In this document: piece by piece, positions 1 through 7,129 of the stretch
Position numbering within the stretch: the first letter of the stretch is position 1
Layout of the letters: every line of letters begins with the position of its first letter
NCBI GenBank assembly: GCA_900543975.1
Contig: UQTI01000055.1
Span: forward strand, 1-20,178
Direction of reading: 5' to 3'
From: an uncultured Prevotella sp.
GTDB taxonomy: Bacteria > Bacteroidota > Bacteroidia > Bacteroidales > Bacteroidaceae
Length of the DNA stretch: 20,178 bases
The notes under the pieces: model-generated
What the model was told of the DNA's origin: nothing
The model's input: the letters and a program-made list of their open reading frames with translations, nothing else
The model's database searches: none
Translations under genes and position numbers: made by a program

Positions 1-45
1 TTTCTGTTTTTTATCCCAACTGGCTTATAATTCGGAAATTTTATC

Positions 46-53
46 TAAATTTG
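46..53 (+). promoter_or_regulatory. Possible -7 box with no gene behind it
   Basis: TAAATTTG matches the Bacteroidota -7 consensus TAnnTTTG. I see no good -33 TTTG at the expected distance and no plus-strand gene before 384, so this may be chance in AT-rich sequence. Confidence 0.2.
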
Positions 54-126
54 TAAAAGATAAAATAATGGAACGGTCATGATGGGGTTTGGTCATGAGG
101 GGAATTGGGGCAATTACAGCATTTAT

Positions 127-168
127 GGTCATTAGTCATTAAGGTCATTAGTCATTAAGTCATTAAGG
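127..168. repeat. 16-bp tandem repeat
   Basis: GGTCATTAGTCATTAA occurs twice without mismatch (127-142, 143-158) and is followed by a partial copy (159-168). The unit is itself two near-identical 8-mers of the form GTCATTAR. The related GGTCATGA appears twice upstream at 75-82 and 91-98. Confidence 0.9.
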
Positions 169-231
169 AAAATCGGTATAAAAGGGTTGAAGAATAATCT
201 GTCTAACTCAATAGGGCAAAGAAGAGAAGAC

Positions 232-269
232 AAAAAAACCTCGTGGCGTGGGGTTGATCACGCACGAGG
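232..269 (-). terminator. Rho-independent terminator
   Basis: Read on the minus strand, CCTCGTG (269-263) pairs with CACGAGG (245-239). The stem continues as CGTG/CACG across one bulged base, with an 8-nt loop, and is followed directly by seven T residues (238-232). It lies about 115 bp past the stop of the leftward gene at 384 and would end that transcript. Confidence 0.78.
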
Positions 270-306
270 CTATGGGTAGGGTAGATTTGTTTCAAAATCT
301 GATTTG

Positions 307-394
307 GAATCTGTTTAAAGACCTGTTTCAGGAACCCTATTTCAGGACCTTTAGAATCTGTTTAAAAACCTGTTTCAGGAACCCTATTTCAGGA
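307..394. repeat. 47-bp-period direct repeat spanning a stop codon
   Basis: Positions 307-347 and 354-394 are two 41-bp copies with a single mismatch (g/a at copy position 14), at a period of 47 bp. The right copy includes the last two codons and TAG stop of the leftward gene (384-386). The left copy is therefore a duplicate of that gene's 3' end. Within each copy TTTCAGGA occurs twice. Confidence 0.9.
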
Positions 395-854
395 TTTCTT
401 TAAGAGCTTTTACCCAATCGGTGTCGAGCGCGAACTGGGTGATGTATTGCTCGTTGTCAACATATCCGTAGGTCACCTCCTTGTCGGGGTCGTCGAAGAG
501 GGGGTGTGCGCACGATGCGTTCTTGAACAACGCGAGCACGATGTCCTTGTCTTTCTTCTTGCGCTCCTGTGAGAGACGCTTGACGTAGAGGTTTACGAAA
601 TCGATCATGGCTGTGGCTTGCTCACCAAGCATATACTCGGTAAAGTCGGGGGTGTCGGCAGCCTTGTCAATGAGATAGTAGAGGGCATCGTTCTTGAAAC
701 AAGCCACCTTTCGTGTCTGCATGTTCTGTGTGGAGTCGTTCATGAGCTTCTCCACATTGGCCTTCATCGCTACCACCTCTTTATAAATGGCTTGCGCCGA
801 AACGTTCGCTGCAACCAGACAGGCGAAGACAATCGTTAAAACATATTTCTTCAT
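384..854 (-). CDS. Small exported protein of unknown function
   Basis: This 156-residue protein is not recognised. It starts with a classical signal peptide (MKKY, hydrophobic core at about residues 5-18, then NVSAQA), so cleavage after about residue 20-22 and export to the periplasm are likely. There is no lipobox cysteine. The mature part is mixed, charged and probably helical, with KRLSQERKKKDKD near residue 100, and two cysteines (52 and 115) that could pair in the periplasm. The ATG at 852-854 is well placed for the signal peptide. It appears to have its own promoter near 1100, with a leader of roughly 235 nt holding the 69-bp repeat, and a terminator at 232-269. The last codons and stop lie inside a direct repeat. 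Confidence 0.8.
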   Translation of the reverse strand: MKKYVLTIVFACLVAANVSAQAIYKEVVAMKANVEKLMNDSTQNMQTRKVACFKNDALYYLIDKAADTPDFTEYMLGEQATAMIDFVNLYVKRLSQERKKKDKDIVLALFKNASCAHPLFDDPDKEVTYGYVDNEQYITQFALDTDWVKALKEILK

Positions 855-874
855 TTCTTTTTCACTTTCAATAT

Positions 875-1048
875 TTAACTTGTTCTTAATAATAACTTTT
901 TTATAGAGACAACGCTACCCCGCGGGCTGAACTGCAAGCCCTTAAGCCAACCGAGGGAAGGAGCTATTCTCATAGCAACAACGCCCAACCGCTGGGGCTG
1001 AGCCGCCAAGCCTTGAACCAGCCGATGGAGAGGCTCAAGCCTGAGCAT
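875..1048 (-). other. Possible 57-codon ORF over the leader repeat
   Basis: An open frame runs from ATG at 1048 to TAA at 875, giving 57 residues starting MLRLEPLHRL and ending KKLLLRTS. It spans two imperfect 69-bp repeats, which equal 23 codons, so the repeat is also seen in the peptide (a GL...P...VV pattern twice). No clear ribosome binding site is visible. GC-rich repeats often stay open by chance, so a structured leader RNA or a dispersed intergenic repeat is at least as likely as a real small protein. Confidence 0.2.
909..1047. repeat. Imperfect 69-bp tandem repeat, GC-rich, hairpin-forming
   Basis: Two copies begin at the shared ACAACGC (909-915 and 978-984). Each runs through GGGCTGA, AAGCC, CCGA and GGAG blocks in the same order. 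Internal complementary blocks such as GGGCT/AGCCC and GGCT/AGCC suggest hairpins. The GC content is much higher than in the AT-rich flanks. It lies between the ABC ATPase stop (1132) and the secreted-protein start (854), downstream of a possible promoter, so it would be transcribed as leader RNA. It resembles dispersed palindromic intergenic repeats rather than an RNA family I can name. Confidence 0.55.
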
Positions 1049-1095
1049 GGCCGTTTTGCTGGGGCGTGGCTTTGAGCAAAGCTTTTAACCTGTTG

Positions 1096-1103
1096 CAAAG
1101 ATA
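1096..1103 (-). promoter_or_regulatory. Probable -7 box for the 384-854 gene
   Basis: On the minus strand TATCTTTG (1103-1096) fits TAnnTTTG exactly. A TTGC lies 21 nt upstream, slightly further than the ideal -33 spacing. Transcription would start near 1089, giving a leader of about 235 nt that carries the 69-bp repeats. Confidence 0.4.
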
Positions 1104-1131
1104 AGACGATAATCTCAGATTGCAGCAATTG

Positions 1132-2616
1132 TTATTTGTTTTTTATGAGGAATTTAGATTTGTTTATACATTCGGGATATTCTGACTTGTAATGGGTTAC
1201 CATGACAAGCGTCTTGTTCTCGCGTTCGCAGAAAGCGTTTATGACATCTTTCACCAGCCGGCGGTTGCGGTCGTCGAGCCCGTGGAGCGGCTCATCGAGG
1301 ATAAGCAGCTCGGGGTCTTTCACAAATGCCCGTGCCAGGAGCACCAGGCGCTGCTCGCCGTCCGACATCTTCAGGAAGCTGGTCTCGGCCTTGTCGCCCA
1401 CGCCGAAAACATTCATCCAGAAGAGGCAACGCGCGGTCTGCTCCTCGTCGGGCTTCATGTAGAGGCCCACCGTGTCGCTCAGTCCGCTTGCCACAATCTT
1501 CAGGGCTTTTATGTCGCGGTGATAAGCTCTGTGCATCTCGGGCGACACATAGCCTATGTGCTTCTTTATGTCCCAGATGCTCTCTCCGCTTCCGCGCTTG
1601 TAGCCAAAGAGGGAGATGTCGCACGCATAGCTCTGTGGGTTGTCGGCGCAGACGAGGCTCAGGAGCGTCGACTTGCCCGCTCCGTTCTGCCCGCTCAGCG
1701 CCCATCGCTCGCCGTTCATCACCTGCCATGACAGCTCCTTGAGGATGGTGCGCTCGCCGTAACGAATGCTCACGGCGTTCATGTTGACCACCTCGTCAGA
1801 GTGATAGTCGCGTGTGGTGTGTGGGAGGCTTATTATGGCCTGTCGCTTGTCGTCGGTGAGCACATGCGGGGGCACGGCCTCGAGGCTGTCGCGATACTGG
1901 CTGAGGGAGGTCTTGGGGCCTACGACCATGTCCTTGACCTCGACCACATGACTTATAAACTCTGGTATGTCGTCGTTCTTGCTCAGCACGATGACGATCT
2001 GCATGGTGCCGTCGTCGATCATGGTCTTCAGCAGGTCGTTGAGCTGGGAGCGTGTCTCGGCGTCAAGACCAATGAAGGGGTTGTCGATGATGAGCACCTT
2101 GGGGGCGGCAAAGATGGAAGAGGCGAGCATGAGCTTGCGCAACTCGCCGCTGGAGAGCATTATGACATATTTGTCGAGCACGGTCTCGAGGTGGAACAGC
2201 TCGTAGATGTGTTTCTTGAGGAACTGGCGCTCGGGCGTGTCGTCGCCGGCGAGCCTGTAGGCCTCGTCGAGCTTCTGGCGGGCGGTCACGGTAGCCTCGT
2301 CAATCTCGGTCTGGTTCCAGCGTTGCTGAAGGAAGTAGGTGCGGTCGTTGTCGCCTCCATAGGTGTCGCGGAACGCGATATATTTGATGTTGTCAGAGAC
2401 GAGCTCCTTGTCTGTGGGCGAGAAGTCATACTTGGGGTTGTCGCCCAGCAACGGATGGCGGCCGATAAGTATGTCGACAAACATCGACTTGCCTCCTCCG
2501 TTAGGGCCCACGATGGCCAGGTTCTCGCCCTTGAGTAGCTCAAAATTGACGGGCTGTCTCATTCTCCATGCCGGCATGCGTGTCACGCCGTCCTTAATGT
2601 CAATCACTTTTTGCAT
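1132..2616 (-). CDS. Twin-NBD ABC ATPase, ModF-like
   Basis: This 494-residue protein has two ABC ATPase domains and no membrane segments. NBD1 (about 20-250) has Walker A GPNGGGKS (37-44), an LSSGE signature (154-158) and Walker B ending LIIDNP, with Asn179 where the catalytic Glu should be. Its switch region reads IVLSKNDD with no His. NBD2 (about 275-494) has Walker A GQNGAGKST (309-317), an MSDGE signature, Walker B LLILDEP and switch His475. One composite ATP site therefore looks competent and the other degenerate. The architecture resembles ModF/PhrA-type ATPases; the substrate is unknown and no permease or binding protein lies nearby. It starts inside the 3' end of ruvC (13-bp overlap), which indicates translational coupling. 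A role outside transport is possible. Confidence 0.85.
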   Translation of the reverse strand: MQKVIDIKDGVTRMPAWRMRQPVNFELLKGENLAIVGPNGGGKSMFVDILIGRHPLLGDNPKYDFSPTDKELVSDNIKYIAFRDTYGGDNDRTYFLQQRWNQTEIDEATVTARQKLDEAYRLAGDDTPERQFLKKHIYELFHLETVLDKYVIMLSSGELRKLMLASSIFAAPKVLIIDNPFIGLDAETRSQLNDLLKTMIDDGTMQIVIVLSKNDDIPEFISHVVEVKDMVVGPKTSLSQYRDSLEAVPPHVLTDDKRQAIISLPHTTRDYHSDEVVNMNAVSIRYGERTILKELSWQVMNGERWALSGQNGAGKSTLLSLVCADNPQSYACDISLFGYKRGSGESIWDIKKHIGYVSPEMHRAYHRDIKALKIVASGLSDTVGLYMKPDEEQTARCLFWMNVFGVGDKAETSFLKMSDGEQRLVLLARAFVKDPELLILDEPLHGLDDRNRRLVKDVINAFCERENKTLVMVTHYKSEYPECINKSKFLIKNK

Positions 2617-3179
2617 AGTCTATCCTGATTCTTCGTAACAAAATCTTTCCAACTGCCATAGTGGGTGTCGTTCTGCGGCCGTCCCATCTGCATGAAATGG
2701 CAGTAGGCGGCGGCAAGGGCGTCGGTGGCATCCATAAACTGTGGCATCTCGTCGGCGGCAATGTTGAGCAAGCGCTGAAGCATGCCCGCCACCTGTTCCT
2801 TTGAGGCCTGTCCCTGCCCCGTGAGGGCCATCTTTATCTTCATGGGCGCATACTCGTGTATGAGCATGCCTTTGTGCACGGCGGCGGCAATGGCCACGCC
2901 CTGCGACCGTCCGAGCTTGAGCATCGACTGCACGTTCTTTCCGAAGAAGGGTGCCTCGATGGCCATCTCGTCGGGGTGGAAGGCGTCGATGATGCCTGTG
3001 ACCCGTTCAAAGATGTGGCCCAGCCGTTGGTAGGGGTCGCTTTGTTTGCGCATGTCGATCACGCCCATGGCCACCATCATGGCCTTGTTGCCGCGCACGC
3101 GCAGCAGTCCGTAGCCCATGACGTTTGTTCCAGGGTCAATGCCCAAAACGATCTTTTCTGCCTTTCCTTCGTTTGTCAT
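2604..3179 (-). CDS. ruvC: Crossover junction endodeoxyribonuclease RuvC
   Basis: RuvC cuts four-way Holliday junctions symmetrically as a dimer working with RuvAB, completing homologous recombination. The 191-residue product has the RNase H-like fold markers: GIDPGTN with catalytic Asp15, AIEAPFFGKN with Glu75, and a C-terminal DATDALAAAYCH block with Asp149 and Asp152, giving the full DEDD set. The frame stays open to 3263, but the conserved start is close to LGIDPG, as in other RuvC proteins, so I chose the ATG at 3177-3179; an AAGAAGG lies about 15 nt before it. The stop overlaps the start of the ABC ATPase gene. It sits in a cluster with rsmG and kds genes, not with ruvA or ruvB. Confidence 0.95.
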   Translation of the reverse strand: MTNEGKAEKIVLGIDPGTNVMGYGLLRVRGNKAMMVAMGVIDMRKQSDPYQRLGHIFERVTGIIDAFHPDEMAIEAPFFGKNVQSMLKLGRSQGVAIAAAVHKGMLIHEYAPMKIKMALTGQGQASKEQVAGMLQRLLNIAADEMPQFMDATDALAAAYCHFMQMGRPQNDTHYGSWKDFVTKNQDRLCKK

Positions 3180-3305
3180 CTGTTCTTTATGCCTTCTTTC
3201 TCTTTTTTTGTTTCGCGCTTGCGCTTCTCTCCCTTGACGTTCTTGCGTTTCTAACGGGCGCAAGAAGCGTGGTGCAAAAAAATCTTCTTTGCGAGGGTTC
3301 AGTTT

Positions 3306-3947
3306 TTATCTGTCCATGTAAGGATTGTGTGCCAGCTCAAAGCCCAAGGTGGTCTTCTCTCCATGTCCTGAGAGCACCACGATGTTGTCGGGCATCTGGG
3401 CGATCATGCGCAGGCTCTGAATGATCTGCAACATGCTGCCCCCTTCAAAGTCGGTTCTGCCGATGGAGCCTTTGAAGAGCGTGTCGCCTGTAAACATGAC
3501 GTGCTCCTGTTCACAATAGAAGCACACGGAGCCGCGCGAGTGGCCCGGGGTGGGTATGACGGTCAGCTTGTGTGAGCCGAAGGTTATCTGCTCGCCGTCT
3601 TCAAAATAGCGTCCCACGGGCGGCAGGGCTTCGTTGAGCGTCACGTTGAAGGTCTGGGCCTGTTCCTCCATGTGCTCCATGAGCCGTTGGTCGGAATGTG
3701 AGACCTCGGGCTTGAGCCCATACTCTTTCTCTACGAAAGCGTTGCCGAAGTTGTGGTCCAGATGTCCGTGGGTCACAAGCAGGTGCACGGGTTTGAGCCC
3801 GTTGTCGCTGACATAACGGGCAATGGCCTTGCGCTCCTCTTCATAGTAGGCGCCACAGTCGATGATGACACATTGTTTTGTCTCATCGCTTACGATATAA
3901 CAGTTTTCCTGCAACATGTTACAGGCGAAGCGTTCTATATTTATCAT
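3306..3947 (-). CDS. Metallo-beta-lactamase-fold hydrolase, glyoxalase II-like
   Basis: This 213-residue cytosolic protein carries the complete metal-binding set of the superfamily: THGHLDH (His60, His62, Asp64, His65), PTPGHSRGS (His136), FTGDTLF (Asp155) and LSGHGEKTT (His195). The length and the GDTLF...GRTDFEGG block fit the short hydroxyacylglutathione hydrolase-like group, which hydrolyses thioesters such as S-lactoylglutathione in characterised members. The long C-terminal substrate domain of true GloB is absent, so the substrate cannot be assigned. No signal peptide is seen. It sits between rsmG and ruvC in the leftward cluster; the 14-bp repeat array lies just upstream of its start. 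Confidence 0.9.
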   Translation of the reverse strand: MINIERFACNMLQENCYIVSDETKQCVIIDCGAYYEEERKAIARYVSDNGLKPVHLLVTHGHLDHNFGNAFVEKEYGLKPEVSHSDQRLMEHMEEQAQTFNVTLNEALPPVGRYFEDGEQITFGSHKLTVIPTPGHSRGSVCFYCEQEHVMFTGDTLFKGSIGRTDFEGGSMLQIIQSLRMIAQMPDNIVVLSGHGEKTTLGFELAHNPYMDR

Positions 3948-3998
3948 CTTGAAAAAAAGTGTTTGCGCATGTGTCGAGACATGCCGTTTCTAAAAAAG

Positions 3999-4058
3999 AC
4001 TGGGGTTGTCAAACTGGGGTTGTTAAACTGGGGTTGTTAAACAGTAGCTTGTCAAACA
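3999..4058. repeat. 14-bp tandem repeat including the rsmG stop
   Basis: ACTGGGGTTGTYAA occurs three times (3999-4012, 4013-4026, 4027-4040), and a diverged fourth copy covers the end of rsmG including its TGA at 4052-4054. On the coding strand each copy reads about TTTRACAACCC and so carries a TGA or TAA. A 14-bp step moves these stops through all three frames. Confidence 0.85.
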
Positions 4059-4672
4059 GGGACGTAAACGAGATATTTCTCCTTGAACCATTCGTCGTCA
4101 AACCATTGGCTGATCTCGGCTGTCTGCATGACGTTGCGGAAGGCTTTGCCCTCTTCGTTCACGTTGCCTCCCTTGAGACAGATCACGCCGTTGGGCAGGG
4201 CGTTTTGCTGCTCCTTCGACACGTTCTTGCGCACGATCTTCATGAGGTCGGGCAGCTGCATGACAGCGCGGCTCACGACAAAGTGGAACTTGGCGTGTTC
4301 CTCCTCGCCTCTGAGCTGCACGGCCTCCACGTTCTTCAGGCCAATGGCTGTTGCCACCTCGTTGACCACACGAATTTTCTTTGCCGTGCCGTCGATCATC
4401 TTAAAATGGCAGTCGGGGAACATGATGGCCAGGGGAATGCCCGGGAAGCCGCCGCCCGTGCCGAAATCGAGTATGCGCGTGCCGGGTTTCCATTTCACGA
4501 AGCGTGCTATGGAGAGCGAGTGGAGCACATGGTGCGAATAGAGGTTGTCGATATCTTTTCTTGATATGACGTTTATCTTGCTGTTCCAGGAGGTGTAGAG
4601 GTCTGCCAACGCCTCAAACTGTCGGCGTTGCTCCTCTGTGATGTCGGGGAAATATTTTAATATTGTATTCAT
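4052..4672 (-). CDS. rsmG: 16S rRNA (guanine-527-N7)-methyltransferase RsmG
   Basis: RsmG (GidB) uses S-adenosylmethionine to methylate N7 of G527 in the 530 loop of 16S rRNA; loss of function is known to give low-level streptomycin resistance in several bacteria. The 206-residue protein has the family's typical length and its SAM-binding motif ILDFGTGGGFPGIPLAI (67-83). This is followed by an acidic end of strand 2 (KMIDGTAKK, in place of the usual DSxxKK) and by FVVSRAV, the conserved SRAV/SRAF block. The N-terminal helix region FEALADLYTSWNSKINVISRKD is also typical. The ATG at 4670-4672 is the only plausible start. It lies between the phospholipase D-like gene (120-bp gap) and the metallo-hydrolase gene (104-bp gap with repeats). 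Its last codons belong to a tandem repeat. Confidence 0.95.
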   Translation of the reverse strand: MNTILKYFPDITEEQRRQFEALADLYTSWNSKINVISRKDIDNLYSHHVLHSLSIARFVKWKPGTRILDFGTGGGFPGIPLAIMFPDCHFKMIDGTAKKIRVVNEVATAIGLKNVEAVQLRGEEEHAKFHFVVSRAVMQLPDLMKIVRKNVSKEQQNALPNGVICLKGGNVNEEGKAFRNVMQTAEISQWFDDEWFKEKYLVYVPV

Positions 4673-4710
4673 CTTTAATCTTTACTTGTTTTTTGCATCT
4701 GTGGAGATCG

Positions 4711-4770
4711 CTGCCCGTTGCCGGTTTTGCCTGCCCGTTGCCCGGTTTGCCTGGCTTTGGCCGTCTGCAT
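4711..4770. repeat. 20-bp tandem repeat
   Basis: Two copies of about 20 bp (4711-4730 and 4731-4750) both begin CTGCCCGTTGCC and end TTTGC, and differ only by a shifted C/T. A third, much weaker copy may follow at 4751-4770. They fill the gap between the phospholipase D-like gene and rsmG. Confidence 0.75.
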
Positions 4771-4792
4771 GGGCAAGTCTCTGCCGCGGGTC

Positions 4793-6103
4793 TTACAGCA
4801 CGGGGGTGAGCAGATGAGCGAACCATCCGACAAACTTCTGCCAAGGCGTGCGAAACTTGTTCCATGACGAGGGGGTGAGCAAGAACGAGTCGGCCTTGTC
4901 GCGCTCAAACATGTCGTTGAGCTCGCGCGTGGTGTGGGGGTCAAGGATCACGGCGTTCTCCTCATAGTCGAACCTCAGGCTACGCGAGTTGAGGTTGGCG
5001 CTTCCCACGGTGCAGAAGCGCCCGTCGACCATTATTATTTTTGTGTGGTGGAAGCCCGGCTCATACATCCACACCTTTGCTCCATGCTTCATGAGCTTGT
5101 GTACGTTGTAGAACACACAGTCGGGGGTGAGCGGAATGTCGCTGTGTGTGGAGACCATGACCTCCACCTTCACGCCGCGCTTTATGGCGTTCTTGAGCGC
5201 TTTCTTCAGAGGGTGCGACAGGGTGAGGTAGGGGTTTACGAGCTTTATGCTGTCTTGGGCGTCGTTGATGGCTTGCAGATAAAACTGCCTGATGATCTTG
5301 TTCGACGTTCGCGGCTCGCGGTTTATTATGCCCACAGTCTTTCGTCCGGCCGTTGCCGTGGTATCGGGCTTGAGACCTTCAAGATAGGGCGGCGTGTAAT
5401 AGCCCCTGTAATATTTTGCCCCTTGCAGCTCTTCGCCCGTGACCTTTTTCCATATTCGCATGAAGATGCGTTGCAGGGTGTTGACCTCAGAGCCTTCTAT
5501 GCGGCAATGCATGTCGCGCCATGAGCCCACCACCTTGGTGCCCTTGATGTAATAGTCGGCCACGTTCATGCCGCCCGTGTAGGCAATCTTGCCGTCGATG
5601 ACCACGATCTTGCGATGGTCGCGGTGGAACACATGGTTGACCCATGGAAAGGTGAGGGGGTCAAACTCGTAGATCTCTATGCCCTTCTCCCTGAGCGCCG
5701 TGAGGTGGCGTTTGCGCAGCGGACGGTTGTTGCTGCTGTTGCCGAAGGCATCGAACAGCGCCCTTACCTCAACACCCTCCTTGGCTTTCTCGGCCAAGAG
5801 GTCGAAGAGGAGAGAGGCTATGGAGTCGTTGCGGAAATTGAAATATTCAAGGTGCACGCTGCTGCGCGCCTTCTTGATGGCCTTGAACATGTCGTCAAAC
5901 TTCTCCTGTCCGCTCATGAGAAGCGTCACGCTGTTGTCGTGAGAGAACGTCACGCCCTCTTGTCTCAGCTGCAGGGCAATCAGCGAGTCGCTGGTCACGG
6001 CCTCACGGCCTTCCGTGGCGCTTTGCGCTTGTGTGGCGACAACGGCTGTAAGACACAGCAGCATTGTCAGGACCGCTGCCCTAAAAAATAAATATCGTTT
6101 CAT
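4793..6103 (-). CDS. Exported phospholipase D-like / cardiolipin synthase-like protein
   Basis: The 436-residue protein has two HxKxxxxD motifs of the phospholipase D superfamily: HRKIVVID (His163, Lys165, Asp170) followed by TGGMN, and HTKIIMVD (His353, Lys355, Asp360) followed by GSANLNSRS. Two such halves build one active site using a phospho-histidine intermediate. Characterised relatives are cardiolipin synthases and secreted phospholipases or nucleases. The N terminus is a signal peptide ending near ATQAQ, in place of the two membrane helices of classical Cls, so a periplasmic protein is inferred. A TTG at 6106 precedes the chosen ATG at 6103; an AGGAG overlaps the end of kdsD, 18 bp away, indicating co-translation with the Kdo genes. 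A role in membrane lipid synthesis is plausible but not shown. Confidence 0.88.
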   Translation of the reverse strand: MKRYLFFRAAVLTMLLCLTAVVATQAQSATEGREAVTSDSLIALQLRQEGVTFSHDNSVTLLMSGQEKFDDMFKAIKKARSSVHLEYFNFRNDSIASLLFDLLAEKAKEGVEVRALFDAFGNSSNNRPLRKRHLTALREKGIEIYEFDPLTFPWVNHVFHRDHRKIVVIDGKIAYTGGMNVADYYIKGTKVVGSWRDMHCRIEGSEVNTLQRIFMRIWKKVTGEELQGAKYYRGYYTPPYLEGLKPDTTATAGRKTVGIINREPRTSNKIIRQFYLQAINDAQDSIKLVNPYLTLSHPLKKALKNAIKRGVKVEVMVSTHSDIPLTPDCVFYNVHKLMKHGAKVWMYEPGFHHTKIIMVDGRFCTVGSANLNSRSLRFDYEENAVILDPHTTRELNDMFERDKADSFLLTPSSWNKFRTPWQKFVGWFAHLLTPVL

Positions 6104-6121
6104 CAAATGTTTTTACATCTC

Positions 6122-7105
6122 CTATACCATGCACCTGTAATGGTCTACGATGCCGAGCAGATGACGGTCGTTGTCGGCCACCAGTACAGAGTGGATTTTA
6201 TATTTGTTCATGATGTGCTGTATCTCGCTGATCTTGGTCTGCGTCGACACGATTTTGGGGGCGCGCGTCATGATGTCGCTGACGGTCTTGTCGAAGAATT
6301 GGGCTTGCCATTTCTCCATGGCGCGTCTTATGTCGCCGTCGGTTATGAGTCCGGCAATGCTTCCGTCCTCATGCAGAGCCACGCCCATGCCGAGCTTGCC
6401 TTTGCTCACATGAATGATGGCCTCGCCGAGGTGCATTTCTTGCGGAATGATCGGCATGTCTTCTGTGCGCATGACATCGGCAGCTGTGGTGAGCAGGCGC
6501 TTGCCAAGCTCGCCGCCGGGGTGGAACTGGGCAAAGTCTTTGGGCTTGAAGTTGCGGACCACCATGAGGGCCACAGCCAGGGCGTCGCCCATAGAGAGCA
6601 CGGCCGTGGTGCTGCTTGTGGGAGCGAGGTTCAGGGGACAGGCCTCGCGCTCAACGGCCACGTTGATGTGGACGTTCGAATATTTTGCCAGCAACGACTT
6701 GGGGTTGCCGCTCATGCCTATGATGGGGATGCCCATGTGTATGAGCATCGGCACGAAGCGCAGCAACTCGTCGGTCTGTCCCGAGTTGCTGATGGCCACC
6801 ACGATGTCTTGTGAGGTCACCACGCCGAGGTCACCATGATAGGCGTCGAGGGGGTTGAGGAAGAACGACGGGGTGCCTGTGCTTGAGAGCGTTGCCGCAA
6901 TCTTGGCACCTATGTGTCCGCTCTTGCCGACACCTGTTACGATCACTTTTCCTTGGCAGCTGTACATCATCTCCACCGCCTTGTCAAAGTTGTCGTCGAG
7001 TAAAGGTATGAGACTCATGATGGCCTGTGCCTCTTCCTTAAGGCAGTTGGCCGCATAGGTTCTCACGTTTTTCATCCGTTCTGTTACTGTAGGGTTCATC
7101 ATCAT
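6122..7105 (-). CDS. kdsD: D-arabinose 5-phosphate isomerase (KpsF/GutQ family)
   Basis: The enzyme converts D-ribulose 5-phosphate to D-arabinose 5-phosphate, the first step of Kdo synthesis. The 327 residues match the family length. A SIS sugar-isomerase domain (about 40-185) shows VIVTGVGKSGHIGAKIAATLSSTGTPS, AYHGDLG, ISNSGQTDELL and the conserved LAPTSSTTA. Two CBS domains follow (about 211-265, starting DVMRTEDMP, and 278-327, starting IMTRAPKIV). FHPGGELGKRLL links the two parts. Three ATG codons in a row open the gene and I keep the first. It follows kdsA at a 99-bp gap filled by an 8-bp repeat array and precedes the phospholipase D-like gene by 18 bp. Adjacency to kdsA supports Kdo synthesis over gluconate or capsule paralogues. 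Confidence 0.94.
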   Translation of the reverse strand: MMMNPTVTERMKNVRTYAANCLKEEAQAIMSLIPLLDDNFDKAVEMMYSCQGKVIVTGVGKSGHIGAKIAATLSSTGTPSFFLNPLDAYHGDLGVVTSQDIVVAISNSGQTDELLRFVPMLIHMGIPIIGMSGNPKSLLAKYSNVHINVAVEREACPLNLAPTSSTTAVLSMGDALAVALMVVRNFKPKDFAQFHPGGELGKRLLTTAADVMRTEDMPIIPQEMHLGEAIIHVSKGKLGMGVALHEDGSIAGLITDGDIRRAMEKWQAQFFDKTVSDIMTRAPKIVSTQTKISEIQHIMNKYKIHSVLVADNDRHLLGIVDHYRCMV

Positions 7106-7129
7106 ATTTTGGTTTTCGGATAACGTCGT

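Larger units (their letters stand above)
1..383. other. Gene-free left edge with short repeats
   Basis: I find no convincing coding sequence here. The stretch contains a possible plus-strand -7 box at 46-53, GGTCATGA twice (75-82, 91-98), a 16-bp tandem repeat (127-158), a minus-strand terminator (232-269) and the downstream copy of a 47-bp-period duplication (307-394). The only start codons seen after the possible promoter open frames of under 20 codons. It is probably the 3' untranslated region of the leftward gene ending at 384, plus spacer to a gene beyond the window. Confidence 0.6.

Noticed and set aside
909..1047. tRNA or known structured RNA in the GC-rich leader
   Set aside because: There is no cloverleaf, no T-loop GTTC motif in place, and nothing matching an RNA family I can recall.
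1801..2538. Long plus-strand open frame opposite the ABC ATPase gene
   Set aside because: It is antisense to a clear ABC ATPase with all its motifs; GC-rich third positions keep the opposite strand open. Its translation is low-complexity and has no recognisable domain.
3180..3263. 28-codon N-terminal extension of RuvC
   Set aside because: It is very basic and low-complexity, and lies outside the conserved start of the family; the ATG at 3179 gives the usual N terminus.
3261..3300. Inverted repeat CGCAAGAAG / CTTCTTTGCG between the hydrolase gene and ruvC
   Set aside because: The stem has a bulge and a long loop, and no T run follows on the coding strand, so I do not call a terminator.
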